Notes: a model not told the origin generated them from the sequence alone. 64,000 bases of DNA from Rhodobacteraceae bacterium CG17_big_fil_post_rev_8_21_14_2_50_63_15 (GCA_002783205.1 PFEY01000094.1:34370-98369); one strand, 5' to 3'; counted from the stretch's first letter, positions 16,835 through 26,095 are shown. Numbers and translations are program-made.

Positions 16835-17860
16835 TCAAGCGCCCCAGGTGTCGCTCAACCGATAACCCAGCGGCCAGGGATCGTCGGGATCGAGCATGTG
16901 CTGGTGAATGCCGGTGATCCATGCCCGGCCGCTGATCTCGGGGATGACCGCCGGTCTGCCGCCGACGCGCGCGCTGCCAACAATCCGTCCCGTGAACGTC
17001 GAGGCGATGATTGAACTTGCTTCGAAAATCTGAGCCTCGGTGATCTGGCCCCTGGCTGCCATCACGGCGAGGCGCGCCGAGAGGGCGGTACCGGTTGGCG
17101 AGCGATCCACCTTGCCGGGGCGCACCGCCACCGCAGAGCGGCCGAGCAGCCGATTGCCCTCGACCGTAACCGGACCACAGAAAGCACAGAAGGAAATGTG
17201 ATCCCACGCCGGGTTCTCGGGATGCACAAAGCCAAGCTGTTCGTTCGCGGCGCGCGTGATGCGCATCCCCATGCGGGCAATATCGCCCGCCTCGTCGGCG
17301 GTGATGGCAAAGCCCGCATCCCGCGCCTCGACCATGACGAAACTGTCGCCGCCATAGGCGGTATCGACCTTCAGTGTTCCCAGACCCTCAACCTCCAGCG
17401 GCACCGCCAGTCGATCGGCAAAGCTGGGGACGTTGCGCACATGGATGCGTTCGGCCTTGCCGTTCCGACAGTCCGCCCGGACGCGCACCAGCCCGCCCGG
17501 TGCCTCGAGCACCAGATTGGTCACTGGCTCGGTCATCGGGATCAATCCGCCATCGAGAAGAACCGTCGCGACACAGATCGAGTTCGACCCGGACATCGGC
17601 GGCGTATCGGCGGGCTCCATGATGATGAAAGCGGCCTCGGCCTCGGGGTTTTTCGGCGGCACCAGCAGATTGACATGCCGGAACACCCCGCCGCGCGGCT
17701 CGTTCAGTACGAAATTGCGCAAGGATTCGTCCTCGGCAACAAACGTCCGCTGTTCCCAGATCGTGGCCCCGGGGGGCGGCAGGACGCCGCCGACGATGAC
17801 ATCGCCCACCTCGCCTTCGGCATGGGCGGAGATGACGTGAATGGTCTTGATGCTGCGCAT
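16835..17860 (-). CDS. Proline racemase superfamily protein with Ser/Thr catalytic pair
   Basis: A 341-residue member of the proline racemase superfamily and the last gene of the hydroxyproline operon. In racemases and 4-hydroxyproline epimerases both acid/base residues are Cys, in MCGHG and SPCGTG. Here they read MSGSN and SPTGT, so both thiols are replaced (Ser and Thr) and the His after the first is lost. Thr at the second site is known in trans-3-hydroxy-L-proline dehydratases, but those keep the first Cys. A dehydratase, another isomerisation or a non-catalytic role are all possible. The ATG lies 9 bp after the upstream stop. Confidence 0.85.
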   Translation of the reverse strand: MRSIKTIHVISAHAEGEVGDVIVGGVLPPPGATIWEQRTFVAEDESLRNFVLNEPRGGVFRHVNLLVPPKNPEAEAAFIIMEPADTPPMSGSNSICVATVLLDGGLIPMTEPVTNLVLEAPGGLVRVRADCRNGKAERIHVRNVPSFADRLAVPLEVEGLGTLKVDTAYGGDSFVMVEARDAGFAITADEAGDIARMGMRITRAANEQLGFVHPENPAWDHISFCAFCGPVTVEGNRLLGRSAVAVRPGKVDRSPTGTALSARLAVMAARGQITEAQIFEASSIIASTFTGRIVGSARVGGRPAVIPEISGRAWITGIHQHMLDPDDPWPLGYRLSDTWGA

Positions 17861-17869
17861 GTCCGTTCC

Positions 17870-18973
17870 TCAGGTGTAGCGTGCGACAGGATTGCCGAGG
17901 GCGTCGTAAATCGGCGTGATCCCCAGTCCGGGACGATCCGCTGCCGTCATCCGGCCGTTGATCCGGCGCGGCGCACCTTCGGCGATGTCCTTCGTCCCGT
18001 AGCTGTTGAAGTCGGTCGCCGAGAAGGTGAAATCCGACGGTGTCGAGCGCGCCAGATGGGCGATCGCCGCCGTCGTGATGTCGCCGCCCCAGGTGTCCTC
18101 GATCGTCATCGGGATGCCCTGCTCAACGCAGAGATCGCGCATGAGTTTCGCGCGGCTGAGCCCGCCTACCTTGGAGATCTTGAGGTTGATCACGTCCATC
18201 GCATCCTCGGCCAGACCTCGCACCAGCATCCCAGTGCCGTCGATCACCTCGTCGAGCACGAAAGGCAGGGCGGTGCGGCGGCGAATCGAGACGCATTCCT
18301 CATAGGTCAGGCAGGGCTGCTCGATATAGACATCGAGTCCAGAGACCGCGCCGACCACGCGCGCCGCCTCGTGCCGGGTCCAGCCGGTATTGGCGTCCGC
18401 GACCAGCAGGTCCGACGGCTTGAGCACCGCGCGCGTGGCATGGATGCGCGCGATATCCTCGTTGGCGTCGCCGCCGACCTTGAGCTGGAACTTGGTATAG
18501 CCCTCGGCGGCATAGCCCTCGATCTTCTTGGCCATGATCTCGGGTGCCTCCTGACTGATCGCGCGGTAGAGCACCACATCCTCCTGCGCGGCGCCGCCCA
18601 GCAGCGTATAGACGGGCTGACCGGTCGCCTTGCCCAGAAGATCCCAGCAGGCAATGTCGATCGGCGCCTTGGCATAGGGATGACCGCGCAGTGCTGCATC
18701 CATCACCCGGTTGACCTGACCGATGTTGCGCGGATCAAGACCGATCAGATGTGGGGCGAGTTCGGCGAGCCCCGCGCGCACACCCAGTGCGAAGGAGGGC
18801 AGATAGGCAGATCCCAATGGGCAGCATTCGGCATGTCCGCTCAGCCCCTCATCGGTTACGATTTCCACCACGGTGCTGTCGAACACTTCGACGAAATTGC
18901 CGTTCGACCAGCTGTAGCGACCCTCCTTGAGCGGCAGGTCCACCTGATAGACGGTGATGGCGGTGATCTTCAT
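17870..18973 (-). CDS. Enolase-superfamily cis-3-hydroxy-L-proline dehydratase (likely)
   Basis: A 367-residue mandelate racemase/muconate lactonizing enzyme-family protein. The sequence closely resembles what I recall of the characterised Labrenzia cis-3-hydroxy-L-proline dehydratase, which makes delta1-pyrroline-2-carboxylate. Visible are KFQLKVGG (second-strand Lys), metal ligands Asp in VADANTGW, Glu in IEQPC and Asp/Glu in VLDEVIDG, and the base Lys in NLKISKVGG. Its place inside the hydroxyproline operon agrees with this activity. A betaine epimerase of the same superfamily is the main alternative. Confidence 0.85.
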   Translation of the reverse strand: MKITAITVYQVDLPLKEGRYSWSNGNFVEVFDSTVVEIVTDEGLSGHAECCPLGSAYLPSFALGVRAGLAELAPHLIGLDPRNIGQVNRVMDAALRGHPYAKAPIDIACWDLLGKATGQPVYTLLGGAAQEDVVLYRAISQEAPEIMAKKIEGYAAEGYTKFQLKVGGDANEDIARIHATRAVLKPSDLLVADANTGWTRHEAARVVGAVSGLDVYIEQPCLTYEECVSIRRRTALPFVLDEVIDGTGMLVRGLAEDAMDVINLKISKVGGLSRAKLMRDLCVEQGIPMTIEDTWGGDITTAAIAHLARSTPSDFTFSATDFNSYGTKDIAEGAPRRINGRMTAADRPGLGITPIYDALGNPVARYT

Positions 18974-18985
18974 GGGTCGGTCCTT

Positions 18986-20242
18986 TCAGAAGCGGTTTGC
19001 GGAAAACGGGGTCAGATCGATTGGCGCAGGAATGTCGCGGGCAAGGGCCGCAACGATCTCCCCCGTCGCCGCCGCCTGTGTCAGGCCGAGATGGCCATGC
19101 CCAAAGGCATGGATCACGCGGGCGCAGTGGGGCGAACGGCCGATGATCGGCAAGCTGTCGGGAAGCGAGGGGCGAAAGCCCATCCATTCTGTGCCTCCCT
19201 CGGTCCGCAGCCCCGGCAGAAAGCGTGCGGCCTTGGCCAGCAGCACCTGCGATCGCCTGAAATCGGGGGGGCGGCGGAGGCCGCCAAGTTCGACTGCGCC
19301 CCCCACACGCACCCCGCCATTGATGCGCGAGACGACAAAGCCATGATCGGAAAAGGTCAGATGGGTGCGCAGGTCAAAGGCGCCCTCGGGCAGCGTCGTG
19401 TTGTAGCCGCGCTCGGTTTCGAGCGGAATCCTGTCGCCGAGCGTGCGCGCCAGATGATGCGACCACGCCCCCGCCGCCACGATTACCTGCCGTGCAGATT
19501 GAACCTCTCTCCCCGACAACCTCAGGTGAACGCTGTTTTCTTCTGCCTTCAGGGCTACCACCTCGGCCCGTTCAATGCGGCCGCCGCGCTGCCGGAATGT
19601 CTCGGCCAGATGCGCAAGCCAAGCCGCTGGATCGCAGGTATTGAGCCAATCCGGGGTAAAGCCCGCATGTTTGAAACGCGGGTCGAGACCGGGTTGAAGT
19701 TTGGCAAGGGCGTCGGCGCCGTGCAGAAGATCGAACCGGATCCCATGGCGCGCGCGTTCCTCCCAGACAGGAAGACTGGCGCGGAATGTCTGCTCGGAGT
19801 CGAAGATCTGCAACTGCCCCTCGCGTAACAGCAGATGTCCGGCATCAACGTTTGCCACCTGCCGCTCCAGCGCCTCCCGTGACAGCGTCATCAGCGCGGC
19901 CTGCGCCGCAAGCCCTGCGGCGTAGCGGTCTGGCAGGCTCGCGCGGAAGAAGCGCAGCAGCCACGGCAGGAGCGGCAAAGCGTAGGACGGCGGAATGCTG
20001 AGCGGCCCAAGCGGGTCGAGAAGCCAGCGCGGCGCGCGCCACAAAACGCCCGGTGTCGCCAGCGGCACGATATCGCTGAAGGCAAACGCTCCGGCATTGC
20101 TCTGCGAGGCCTCGGCCCCCACGCCCGTGCGATCGAAGACAAGAACGTCGGCCCCATGTCTTTGCAGGGCGAGAGCCACGTTAATGCCGATGATCCCGGC
20201 ACCGATCACAACGATATCCTGAACCTGTTCATCCCGCAGCAT
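18986..20242 (-). CDS. FAD-dependent D-amino acid (D-hydroxyproline) dehydrogenase
   Basis: A 418-residue DadA/DAAO-family flavoprotein. The N-terminal dinucleotide-binding motif is VVIGAGIIGINVALAL with an acidic residue ending strand 2 (VLVFDR), and the C-terminal FAD contact is HAFGHGHLGLTQAAATG. By context it oxidises cis-4-hydroxy-D-proline, made by the adjacent epimerase, to delta1-pyrroline-4-hydroxy-2-carboxylate. It acts as a single-subunit enzyme; no small ferredoxin-like or NAD-linked partner subunits are adjacent. The gap to the epimerase stop is 24 bp and to the dehydratase start 12 bp. Confidence 0.88.
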   Translation of the reverse strand: MLRDEQVQDIVVIGAGIIGINVALALQRHGADVLVFDRTGVGAEASQSNAGAFAFSDIVPLATPGVLWRAPRWLLDPLGPLSIPPSYALPLLPWLLRFFRASLPDRYAAGLAAQAALMTLSREALERQVANVDAGHLLLREGQLQIFDSEQTFRASLPVWEERARHGIRFDLLHGADALAKLQPGLDPRFKHAGFTPDWLNTCDPAAWLAHLAETFRQRGGRIERAEVVALKAEENSVHLRLSGREVQSARQVIVAAGAWSHHLARTLGDRIPLETERGYNTTLPEGAFDLRTHLTFSDHGFVVSRINGGVRVGGAVELGGLRRPPDFRRSQVLLAKAARFLPGLRTEGGTEWMGFRPSLPDSLPIIGRSPHCARVIHAFGHGHLGLTQAAATGEIVAALARDIPAPIDLTPFSANRF

Positions 20243-20266
20243 GGTTTGGTCCGTTCCTAGTCGCTC

Positions 20267-21199
20267 TCAAAGGCGAATGCCCTTTGCGTATGGGTCTGCC
20301 GGGTCAAAGATCAGATCTGCCTCACCGGTGACAAAGGCTTGGCCTGTAATGGTTGGAATGACGCCGCCATTCGCTCCGGGTTGGTAGCTCAGGCGATAGG
20401 TGCTGCCAATGATGCTCTCCTGCACCCAGTCCTCTCCGGGCGCGAGCACGCCGTCGGCCGCAAGACAGGCGAGTTTTGCCGAGGATCCGGTGCCGCAGGG
20501 CGACCTGTCATAGGCGCCGCCCGGGCAGAGCACGAAATTGCGCCCGTTGGCGGCGGGATCAGCGGGCGGGCCGAAGAGCTCGATATGGTCGATCCAGGCA
20601 CCATTGCGCCCGGTGATCCCGGCCTCATCGAGCGCCGCGCGAATGCGCAAGGTGAGATCAGTCAGCGCCGCGATGTTCGACGAGTTGAGCGCGATCGGGC
20701 TCTGCTTGACCAGAAAGAACCAGTTGCCGCCCCAGGCGACATCGCCCGTGACCGGCCCCACGCCCGGAACGTCCACGGTGACGGCATGGAAGAGCCGGTC
20801 GCTCTCGACATTGACGACCGAGACGGTATGCGCGTCGTGCAGCGTGACCTCGACCACGCCCACCGGGGTTTCAAAGCGGTGCCGCCCCGGACCAATCCGC
20901 CCCAGATGCGCCAGCGTCACCGCCAGACCAATGGTGGCATGGCCACACATGCCGAGATTGGCGATGGGGTTGAAATAGATCACCCCCGTGACGCAATCCG
21001 GCGCCGAGGGCGACACCAGAAGGGCACCCACCATCGCATCATTGCCGCGCGGCTCGAGCAGGACAGCCTTGCACAGATCGCCATGCTCCGACTGAAGCTG
21101 CGCCGCGCGCAAAGGCAGCGGGCCCGCGCCAAGATCGGGGCCGCCCGCCACGATCACCCGCGTCGGCTCGCCACCGGTATGGCTGTCGATCACGCGCAT
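20267..21199 (-). CDS. 4-hydroxyproline 2-epimerase
   Basis: A 310-residue proline racemase-superfamily enzyme that converts trans-4-hydroxy-L-proline to cis-4-hydroxy-D-proline. Both catalytic cysteines are present, in LGMCGHATIGL and YDRSPCGTGSSAKLA. The opening MRVIDSHTGGEPTRV is typical of hydroxyproline epimerases; GSS rather than GTS after the second Cys is a minor variation. Neighbouring D-hydroxyproline dehydrogenase and pyrroline deaminase genes complete the next steps. The ATG overlaps the upstream deaminase gene by 10 bp. Confidence 0.93.
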   Translation of the reverse strand: MRVIDSHTGGEPTRVIVAGGPDLGAGPLPLRAAQLQSEHGDLCKAVLLEPRGNDAMVGALLVSPSAPDCVTGVIYFNPIANLGMCGHATIGLAVTLAHLGRIGPGRHRFETPVGVVEVTLHDAHTVSVVNVESDRLFHAVTVDVPGVGPVTGDVAWGGNWFFLVKQSPIALNSSNIAALTDLTLRIRAALDEAGITGRNGAWIDHIELFGPPADPAANGRNFVLCPGGAYDRSPCGTGSSAKLACLAADGVLAPGEDWVQESIIGSTYRLSYQPGANGGVIPTITGQAFVTGEADLIFDPADPYAKGIRL

Positions 21200-22149
21200 T
21201 GCGCAATCACCCCGCCCTGCCGCGACCAGTCGGCATACCAGGCGCGAAAGAGGGCGTATTGCCGCTCGACATAGCCTTGCTGCGACGGCGAGAGTCGGTC
21301 GCTCTCGTTGAAATGCAGCCGGTAAGCCTCTTCGCCTTTCAGCACCATCATGTGCTTGAAATAGAGCACCAGATCGGGGCCCTCGTCGAAACTCGACAGC
21401 ACCGCCATCGCCTCGTCCAGTTCGCGGGCGCGCTGCCGCGCCTCGGCATCGCCTTTGGCCGCGCGTTGGCAGAGCGCCACCAGATGCAGCACCTCGCGCG
21501 GCAGGACGTTGCCGATGCCGGTGATCGCCCCCGTCGCCCCGCAATTGACAAACCCGTGATAGACGGCGGTGTCCACGCCGATCATCAGCGTCACATCGGC
21601 GTCCTGCGAGGTGATGTTTTCGGCCGCATAACGCAGATCGTCGAAGCCGCCGAATTCTTTGAATCCGACCAGATTTGGATGTGCCGCACGCAAGGCATAG
21701 AACAGGTCCGCCCGCGTGGAAAAGCCGTAATAGGGACTGTTGTAGATCACCGAAGGCAGGGTTGGCGCGGCGGACAGGATCGCCTCGAAATGCGCCTTCT
21801 GCGCGGCAATCGACGGGCCGCGCGACAGCACTCGCGGGATCACCATCAACCCCAGTGCACCGACCTCCGCCGCATGGCGCGCATGGGCCACCGCCACGCT
21901 TGTATTGACGGCCCCGGTCCCCACCACCACCGGCACGCCGGCGGCGCAGAGCCGCGCCACGCCTTCCATCCGCTCGGCATCGGTCAGCAGGGGCCAGTCG
22001 CCCATCGAGCCGCAATAGATCACCGCAGACATGCCGAGCCCGACCAACTCTTGCCCCTTGGCGACGAGCTTGTCGTAATCCGGTTTGCGATCGGGCGTGC
22101 AGGGTGTCAGTAAGGCCGGCATACAGCCCGTGAAAACATTCTTCGTCAT
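21190..22149 (-). CDS. DHDPS/NAL-family enzyme, probable delta1-pyrroline-4-hydroxy-2-carboxylate deaminase
   Basis: A 319-residue class I aldolase-fold protein. The Schiff-base Lys is in VGFKEFGGFDD, the catalytic Tyr in VIYNSPYYGF, and the phosphate/carboxylate loop is CGSMGDWPLLT rather than the GTTGE of dihydrodipicolinate synthase. Context (epimerase, D-Hyp dehydrogenase) points to the hydroxyproline-pathway deaminase that yields 2-oxoglutarate semialdehyde and ammonia. I start at ATG 22149 because GGAGGAGAAGG lies just before it; an ATG 30 bp upstream would overlap this ribosome binding site. Confidence 0.88.
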   Translation of the reverse strand: MTKNVFTGCMPALLTPCTPDRKPDYDKLVAKGQELVGLGMSAVIYCGSMGDWPLLTDAERMEGVARLCAAGVPVVVGTGAVNTSVAVAHARHAAEVGALGLMVIPRVLSRGPSIAAQKAHFEAILSAAPTLPSVIYNSPYYGFSTRADLFYALRAAHPNLVGFKEFGGFDDLRYAAENITSQDADVTLMIGVDTAVYHGFVNCGATGAITGIGNVLPREVLHLVALCQRAAKGDAEARQRARELDEAMAVLSSFDEGPDLVLYFKHMMVLKGEEAYRLHFNESDRLSPSQQGYVERQYALFRAWYADWSRQGGVIAQCA

Positions 22150-22226
22150 GTCCTTCTCCTCCTTCTGAGCCGACGCCATGCGGGGCCGACCGTGGTGTGC
22201 AATGCGGGTCTGTCGGTCTGACCGGG

Positions 22227-22949
22227 TCAGCGAACCTTGGCCAGAAACTTGCGGGTCAACTCCGAGCGGGGTGCGCCAAAAATCTGCGTGGGCGGCCCGA
22301 TCTCCGCGATCACGCCCTCGTGGAAATAGGCCACCCGATCCGAGACATCGCGGGCAAAGCCCATCTCATGCGTGACGCATATCATCGTCATGCCCTCTTC
22401 GGCCAGCACCCGCATGGTATCGAGCACCTCGCCCACCAGTTCCGGATCAAGCGCCGAGGTCGCCTCGTCGAACAGCATGTAGTCGGGCTCCATCGCCAGC
22501 GCCCGCGCAATTGCCAGCCGCTGCTGTTGTCCGCCCGAGAGCGCGTTGGGATAGGCGTTCAGCTTGTCGCCCAAACCAACATGCTGGAGTTGATAGGCCG
22601 CGATCTCGCGTGCTTCGGCCCGCGATTTACCCTTCACGATCCGCGGCGCCAACGCCACGTTTTCAAGAGCCGTCAGATGCGGAAAGCTGTTCCATTGCTG
22701 AAATACCATGCCCATGCGTTGCCGCAGCTTGTTGAGATTGGTTCCCTTGGCGTGAACGTCAGTGCCGTCCACCCGGATCGCGCCCTTCTGGATCGGCTCG
22801 AGCCCGTTGATGCAGTAAAGCAGCGTGGATTTGCCCGATCCCGATGCCCCGATGACCGACAGAACCTCGCCCTTTGGCACGTCAAGGTCGATGCCTCTGA
22901 GGACATGAAGCGCGCCGAAATACTTGTGCAGGCCGCGGATTTCGATCAT
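22227..22949 (-). CDS. Polar amino acid ABC transporter ATP-binding protein
   Basis: A 240-residue HisP/GlnQ-type ATPase. Walker A is [10 protein letters not shown]-loop [12 protein letters not shown], signature [17 protein letters not shown], Walker [15 protein letters not shown] and the switch His in [12 protein letters not shown]. It energises import of an amino acid, by context hydroxyproline. ATG 22949 overlaps the permease stop as ATGA; a GTG 9 bp upstream is less likely. Confidence 0.95.
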   Translation of the reverse strand: MIEIRGLHKYFGALHVLRGIDLDVPKGEVLSVIGASGSGKSTLLYCINGLEPIQKGAIRVDGTDVHAKGTNLNKLRQRMGMVFQQWNSFPHLTALENVALAPRIVKGKSRAEAREIAAYQLQHVGLGDKLNAYPNALSGGQQQRLAIARALAMEPDYMLFDEATSALDPELVGEVLDTMRVLAEEGMTMICVTHEMGFARDVSDRVAYFHEGVIAEIGPPTQIFGAPRSELTRKFLAKVR

Positions 22950-23608
22950 TGGACCCACCTCTTTTCAACTTTGGCTGCATAGCGAGAGATCGGATAGGAC
23001 AGGGCAAAATAGAACGCCCCGGCAATCGAGATGATCAAGAGCGGTTCCTGCGTGCGGGTGATCAGGATCTGGCTGGCGCGCAACAGTTCGACGTATCCCA
23101 GCACCGACACCAGCGCGCTGTCCTTCATCACGCCGAGCGCCACCCCCACCCAGGAGGGAAAGACCGCGCGCGCGCCGATCGGAAAGACCACATAGCGCAA
23201 ATCCTGCCAGTAGCTCATTCCCAGACTGCGCGCCGCCCGCCGCATCGGCACGCCGACCGCCTGCATCCCGCCCTGCGCCACATTAGCGACCAGCGCCGCC
23301 GTGTAGAGCGTGAGGACGATGACACCCGACGCAAAGGGATCGAGGTTGAGCCCGATGATCGGTGCGAAATTGTAGAACAGCACCAACTGGATAATCAGCG
23401 GAACCGAGCGGAAGGCATCAAGCAGCGGAGCGAGCAGCACTGCGGCCAAGATCCGCCCCTCGTGCAGCAGCCAGCCGCAAATCACGCCAAGGAGCGTGCC
23501 AAGCGCGATGGAAACCGCAGAGATCATCAGCGTGCGCCACGCGGCCTGAGCCATGAACCAGATGTCATTTGTCCCGAAGCTGGTAAAGACGTTGATGCCA
23601 CTCTGCAT
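22946..23608 (-). CDS. Polar amino acid ABC transporter permease
   Basis: A 220-residue HisMQ-type inner-membrane permease with about five transmembrane helices. The EAA-like loop is [32 protein letters not shown], split here by description: it begins at [11 protein letters not shown] and ends in PIGARAVFP. It pairs with the permease encoded 10 bp upstream to form a heterodimeric channel. The tail [11 protein letters not shown] is typical of the family. Confidence 0.94.
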   Translation of the reverse strand: MQSGINVFTSFGTNDIWFMAQAAWRTLMISAVSIALGTLLGVICGWLLHEGRILAAVLLAPLLDAFRSVPLIIQLVLFYNFAPIIGLNLDPFASGVIVLTLYTAALVANVAQGGMQAVGVPMRRAARSLGMSYWQDLRYVVFPIGARAVFPSWVGVALGVMKDSALVSVLGYVELLRASQILITRTQEPLLIISIAGAFYFALSYPISRYAAKVEKRWVQ

Positions 23609-23618
23609 TGGGGGCGCC

Positions 23619-24281
23619 TCAGTATCGAAACAGCCGCACGGCCAGCAGCCGCGACGCCAGAAGGATGAGCTTGACCAGCACGTAGTAAATCACTGCCGTC
23701 ACCGCGAAATACTCGAAGATGCGATAGGTCCGGCTGGCAAAGAACTGGGTCTCGCCCGAAAGCTCGCGAAAGCCCACCAGCATCCCCAGCGAGGACATCA
23801 GCACCGCCCAGACAAGCTGATTGGTGAGCGGGTGATAAACGATGCGAAAGACCTGCGGGATGAGGATGCGAGTATAGACCTGCCAGGAGGTCATGCCAAG
23901 GCTGAGCCCGGCGCGGCGCTGCGTATCCGGCACCGCCTGAAAGCCGCCGCGAAAGTTTTCCGCCAGATAGCCCGCGCAATTGAAGCTGAGCCCGGCCAGA
24001 ACGATCGTGTAGGGCGTCAGATGCAGCCCAAAGGCACCCAGCCCGAAGCCGAAGAAGAACAGCTGAAACAGCGCGGGCGTGTTGCGCGCCAGTTCCACCC
24101 AGGAGGTGGCAAACCAGTAGAGCGGCCCGCGCATGTTCATGCGGATCACCGCCAGGCCAAGACCGATCACGATGCCGATGAGCATCGACAAAATCGCAAC
24201 CTGAAGGGTCAAAAGACCTGCATCGAGCAGATCCGGAACGCTCTTGAACACCGGGCGCCAATGGAAATTGTAGTCGAACAT
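23619..24281 (-). CDS. Polar amino acid ABC transporter permease
   Basis: The second HisMQ-type permease, 220 residues, with about five transmembrane helices. Features are ELARNTPALFQLFFFGFGLG and the EAA loop beginning QRRAGLSLGMTSWQ. ATG at 24281 (MFDYNFHWRPVF) follows GAGAGGCG; an upstream GTG-type extension would read through the intercistronic hairpin and is unlikely. It follows the binding-protein gene by 58 bp. Confidence 0.94.
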   Translation of the reverse strand: MFDYNFHWRPVFKSVPDLLDAGLLTLQVAILSMLIGIVIGLGLAVIRMNMRGPLYWFATSWVELARNTPALFQLFFFGFGLGAFGLHLTPYTIVLAGLSFNCAGYLAENFRGGFQAVPDTQRRAGLSLGMTSWQVYTRILIPQVFRIVYHPLTNQLVWAVLMSSLGMLVGFRELSGETQFFASRTYRIFEYFAVTAVIYYVLVKLILLASRLLAVRLFRY

Positions 24282-24298
24282 CAGCGCCTCTCGTGATG

Positions 24299-24325
24299 TG
24301 GCCCGCCCGCCGGGCGAGCGGGCCA
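24299..24325 (-). other. Intercistronic stem-loop after the binding-protein gene
   Basis: TGGCCCGCCCG and CGAGCGGGCCA pair with one mismatch around a short CCGGG loop. It lies between the substrate-binding protein stop and the first permease start. Such hairpins often stabilise the upstream mRNA so that the binding protein is made in excess. Confidence 0.55.
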
Positions 24326-24339
24326 TGACGATGTGCGGA

Positions 24340-25140
24340 TCAGTACATCACACCGGGGATGCGCAATTCGGGGGCCTCGCCGCCGACATACTTGCCCCAG
24401 AGTTCCTGATAGCGGCCAGAGCGCACCTGATGGGTGACAAAGAGGTTGAGGTAGTTCAACCAGGACACATCCTCGCGCTTGGCGACAACCGAGGTGTAAT
24501 CGGTCGTCCAGGGCATCCGCGGTCCCGCCACCACGTTGTCATACTGATCCGTAATCGGCTTGACGGCGGTATTGGTGGTGATACCGATATCGGCCTTGCC
24601 CTGTGCCACGGCCAGAAACACCTCGTTCTCGGACTGATAGCCCTGATAGAGGTTCTCCTCGCCCCATTCCTTGGCGATCTTGAGCCATTCCTGTTCCGGC
24701 ACGGTGCCCAGACCCGCCGCGACGCGCTTGCCGCGGATATCCTCGAAATTCACGATGCCGCTGTCCTTGCCTATCACGCCTTGCGCATAATAGATCGCAT
24801 AGGGAATGGAAAAGCCCACGGTCTTGGCCCGCGCCAGACTGTCAGAGGTGGCACCGAACACGACATCCGCGCGCCCCGTGACAATGACCGGCAGTCGTTC
24901 GGCCCAGGTCAGGGGAAGGATCTCGAGTTCGACCTCGAGCGCGGCGGCCATGTCCTTGCAGTAATCCACGTCAAAGCCGGCAGGCTCGTTGTTCGCGTCC
25001 CGATATCCGATCGGCGGAAAATCCAGAACCACTCCACACCGCAGGGTGCCGCGGTCGATCACATCATCCAGCGTGTCCGCCGAGACCGGCATCGCCATCG
25101 TCAACAACAGCGCCCCGGTCGCAATACTCCGTTTCAACAT
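24340..25140 (-). CDS. Periplasmic amino acid-binding protein of the hydroxyproline ABC transporter
   Basis: A 266-residue SBP_bac_3-family protein. A Sec signal peptide occupies about residues 1-21 (MLKRSIATGALLLTM... VSA). The mature part begins DTLDDVIDRGTLRCGVV and contains the family block GFDVDYCKDMAAALEVELE and ATSDSLARAKTVGFSIPY. It is the promoter-proximal gene of the operon, with the GntR operator just upstream. The ligand is inferred from context as hydroxyproline or a related imino acid or betaine. Confidence 0.93.
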   Translation of the reverse strand: MLKRSIATGALLLTMAMPVSADTLDDVIDRGTLRCGVVLDFPPIGYRDANNEPAGFDVDYCKDMAAALEVELEILPLTWAERLPVIVTGRADVVFGATSDSLARAKTVGFSIPYAIYYAQGVIGKDSGIVNFEDIRGKRVAAGLGTVPEQEWLKIAKEWGEENLYQGYQSENEVFLAVAQGKADIGITTNTAVKPITDQYDNVVAGPRMPWTTDYTSVVAKREDVSWLNYLNLFVTHQVRSGRYQELWGKYVGGEAPELRIPGVMY

Positions 25141-25190
25141 CTTTCTCTCCTGTTGTGAGATTCTTTTTTATCGTAGACCCACAGAGTAGA

Positions 25191-25206
25191 ATATTGGATA
25201 CAATAT
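25191..25206. promoter_or_regulatory. Operator for the divergent GntR regulator
   Basis: ATATTG-GATA-CAATAT is a perfect 6-bp inverted repeat with a 4-bp centre, close to the ATTGTATACAAT-type operators of FCD-class GntR regulators. A second CAATAT half-site follows at about 25208. It sits between the binding-protein gene and the regulator gene, 51 bp and 71 bp from their starts. Confidence 0.7.
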
Positions 25207-25276
25207 GCAATATGGAAATCTCCCTCTTTCCCTCCAACTTGCCATGTTTTACCAAAGCGCGACTCAGGAACCCGAA

Positions 25277-25936
25277 ATGAATCTGAAATCCATAGATATT
25301 TCCGAGATGGCCTCGGCATCGACCATCGTGTTCGACATGCTGCGCAAGGCGATAATCGAGGGCGATCTGACCGAGGGTGAGCCGCTGCGCCAGGAAGAGA
25401 TCGCGCGCATCTTCAACACCAGTCGGATCCCGGTGCGCGAGGCAATCTCGCGGTTGCAGGAACAGGGCCTTGTCAAGACGCAACGCTACAAGGGGGCTGT
25501 CGTCGCCAGCCTCTCGGCGACCGAAGCCGCAGAAATCTTTGACTTTCGCGCTCTCATCGAACCCGAAATCGTGCGCGACGCCACATCGCGCATGACAGAC
25601 GACAGCCTTCTGGCCGCTGAAAGGGCCTGCATTGCCTTCTCGGCCTGCACCACTCCGATGGACTGGGGCAATCTCAATCGCGCGTTCCACGCCGCTCTCT
25701 ACAGCCCGAGCGCGCTGAAATACTTCATCGAGGTCTCGCACAAGGCGATGGACCGGGTCGAGCGGTATGTCCGGGCGCAATTGGTGATGAGCAACGGAAT
25801 GGGGCGTGCAAATGAAGAGCATTTCGCGATTCTGAACGCTTGCAAAGCTGGAAATGCAGATGCTGCGGCGGCGCTGACCAAAAGCCACATCTGCGGCGCC
25901 AAGGACTCGCTCTTGCGGTATTTTCCGAAGGTGTGA
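25277..25936 (+). CDS. GntR-family (FCD subgroup) regulator of the hydroxyproline operon
   Basis: About 219 residues. An N-terminal GntR winged helix (VFDMLRKAIIEGDLTEGEPL, RQEEIARIFNTSRIPVREAI, LQEQGLV) is followed by an all-helical FCD ligand-binding domain with the metal-site type His residues of NRAFHAALY, EEHFAIL and KSHI. It is divergent from the nine-gene hydroxyproline operon, and the palindrome between them is its likely target. ATG 25277 follows AGGAACC; an in-frame ATG 72 bp upstream would start inside the operator region and is rejected. Confidence 0.92.
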   Translation: MNLKSIDISEMASASTIVFDMLRKAIIEGDLTEGEPLRQEEIARIFNTSRIPVREAISRLQEQGLVKTQRYKGAVVASLSATEAAEIFDFRALIEPEIVRDATSRMTDDSLLAAERACIAFSACTTPMDWGNLNRAFHAALYSPSALKYFIEVSHKAMDRVERYVRAQLVMSNGMGRANEEHFAILNACKAGNADAAAALTKSHICGAKDSLLRYFPKV

Positions 25937-25941
25937 GCGCC

Positions 25942-26095
25942 CGCAGAGAGCATCGGACGCTTCAATCGGACTGCACAGCGACGGCGGTGCGGTGCCCGGC
26001 GATCTGCCTCGGGTGACAGCAACCCGGTTCTGCCAGCCGCAGGCTCTGGCAATTCGCCCTCGCACCTCTGGACCAACTCTCTTATAACCTCTGCG
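25942..26095 (+). other. Possible structured RNA or long leader upstream of rpiA
   Basis: This 181-bp gap has nested complementary segments: CGCAGAG (25942-25948) with CTCTGCG (26089-26095), GGTGCG (25986-25991) with CGCACC (26061-26066), GGCGA (25998-26002) with TCGCC (26054-26058), and inner hairpins CGGGT-ACCCG and TGCCAG-CTGGCA. No open reading frame of note. It does not match a riboswitch that I know. A TATAAC at 26084-26089 could instead be the -10 of rpiA. The element is speculative. Confidence 0.35.

Noticed and set aside
17198..19828. 876-codon open frame on the plus strand across the hydroxyproline operon
   Set aside because: It is antisense to three well-supported genes and results from the strong GC bias at codon third positions; the translation has no family motifs.
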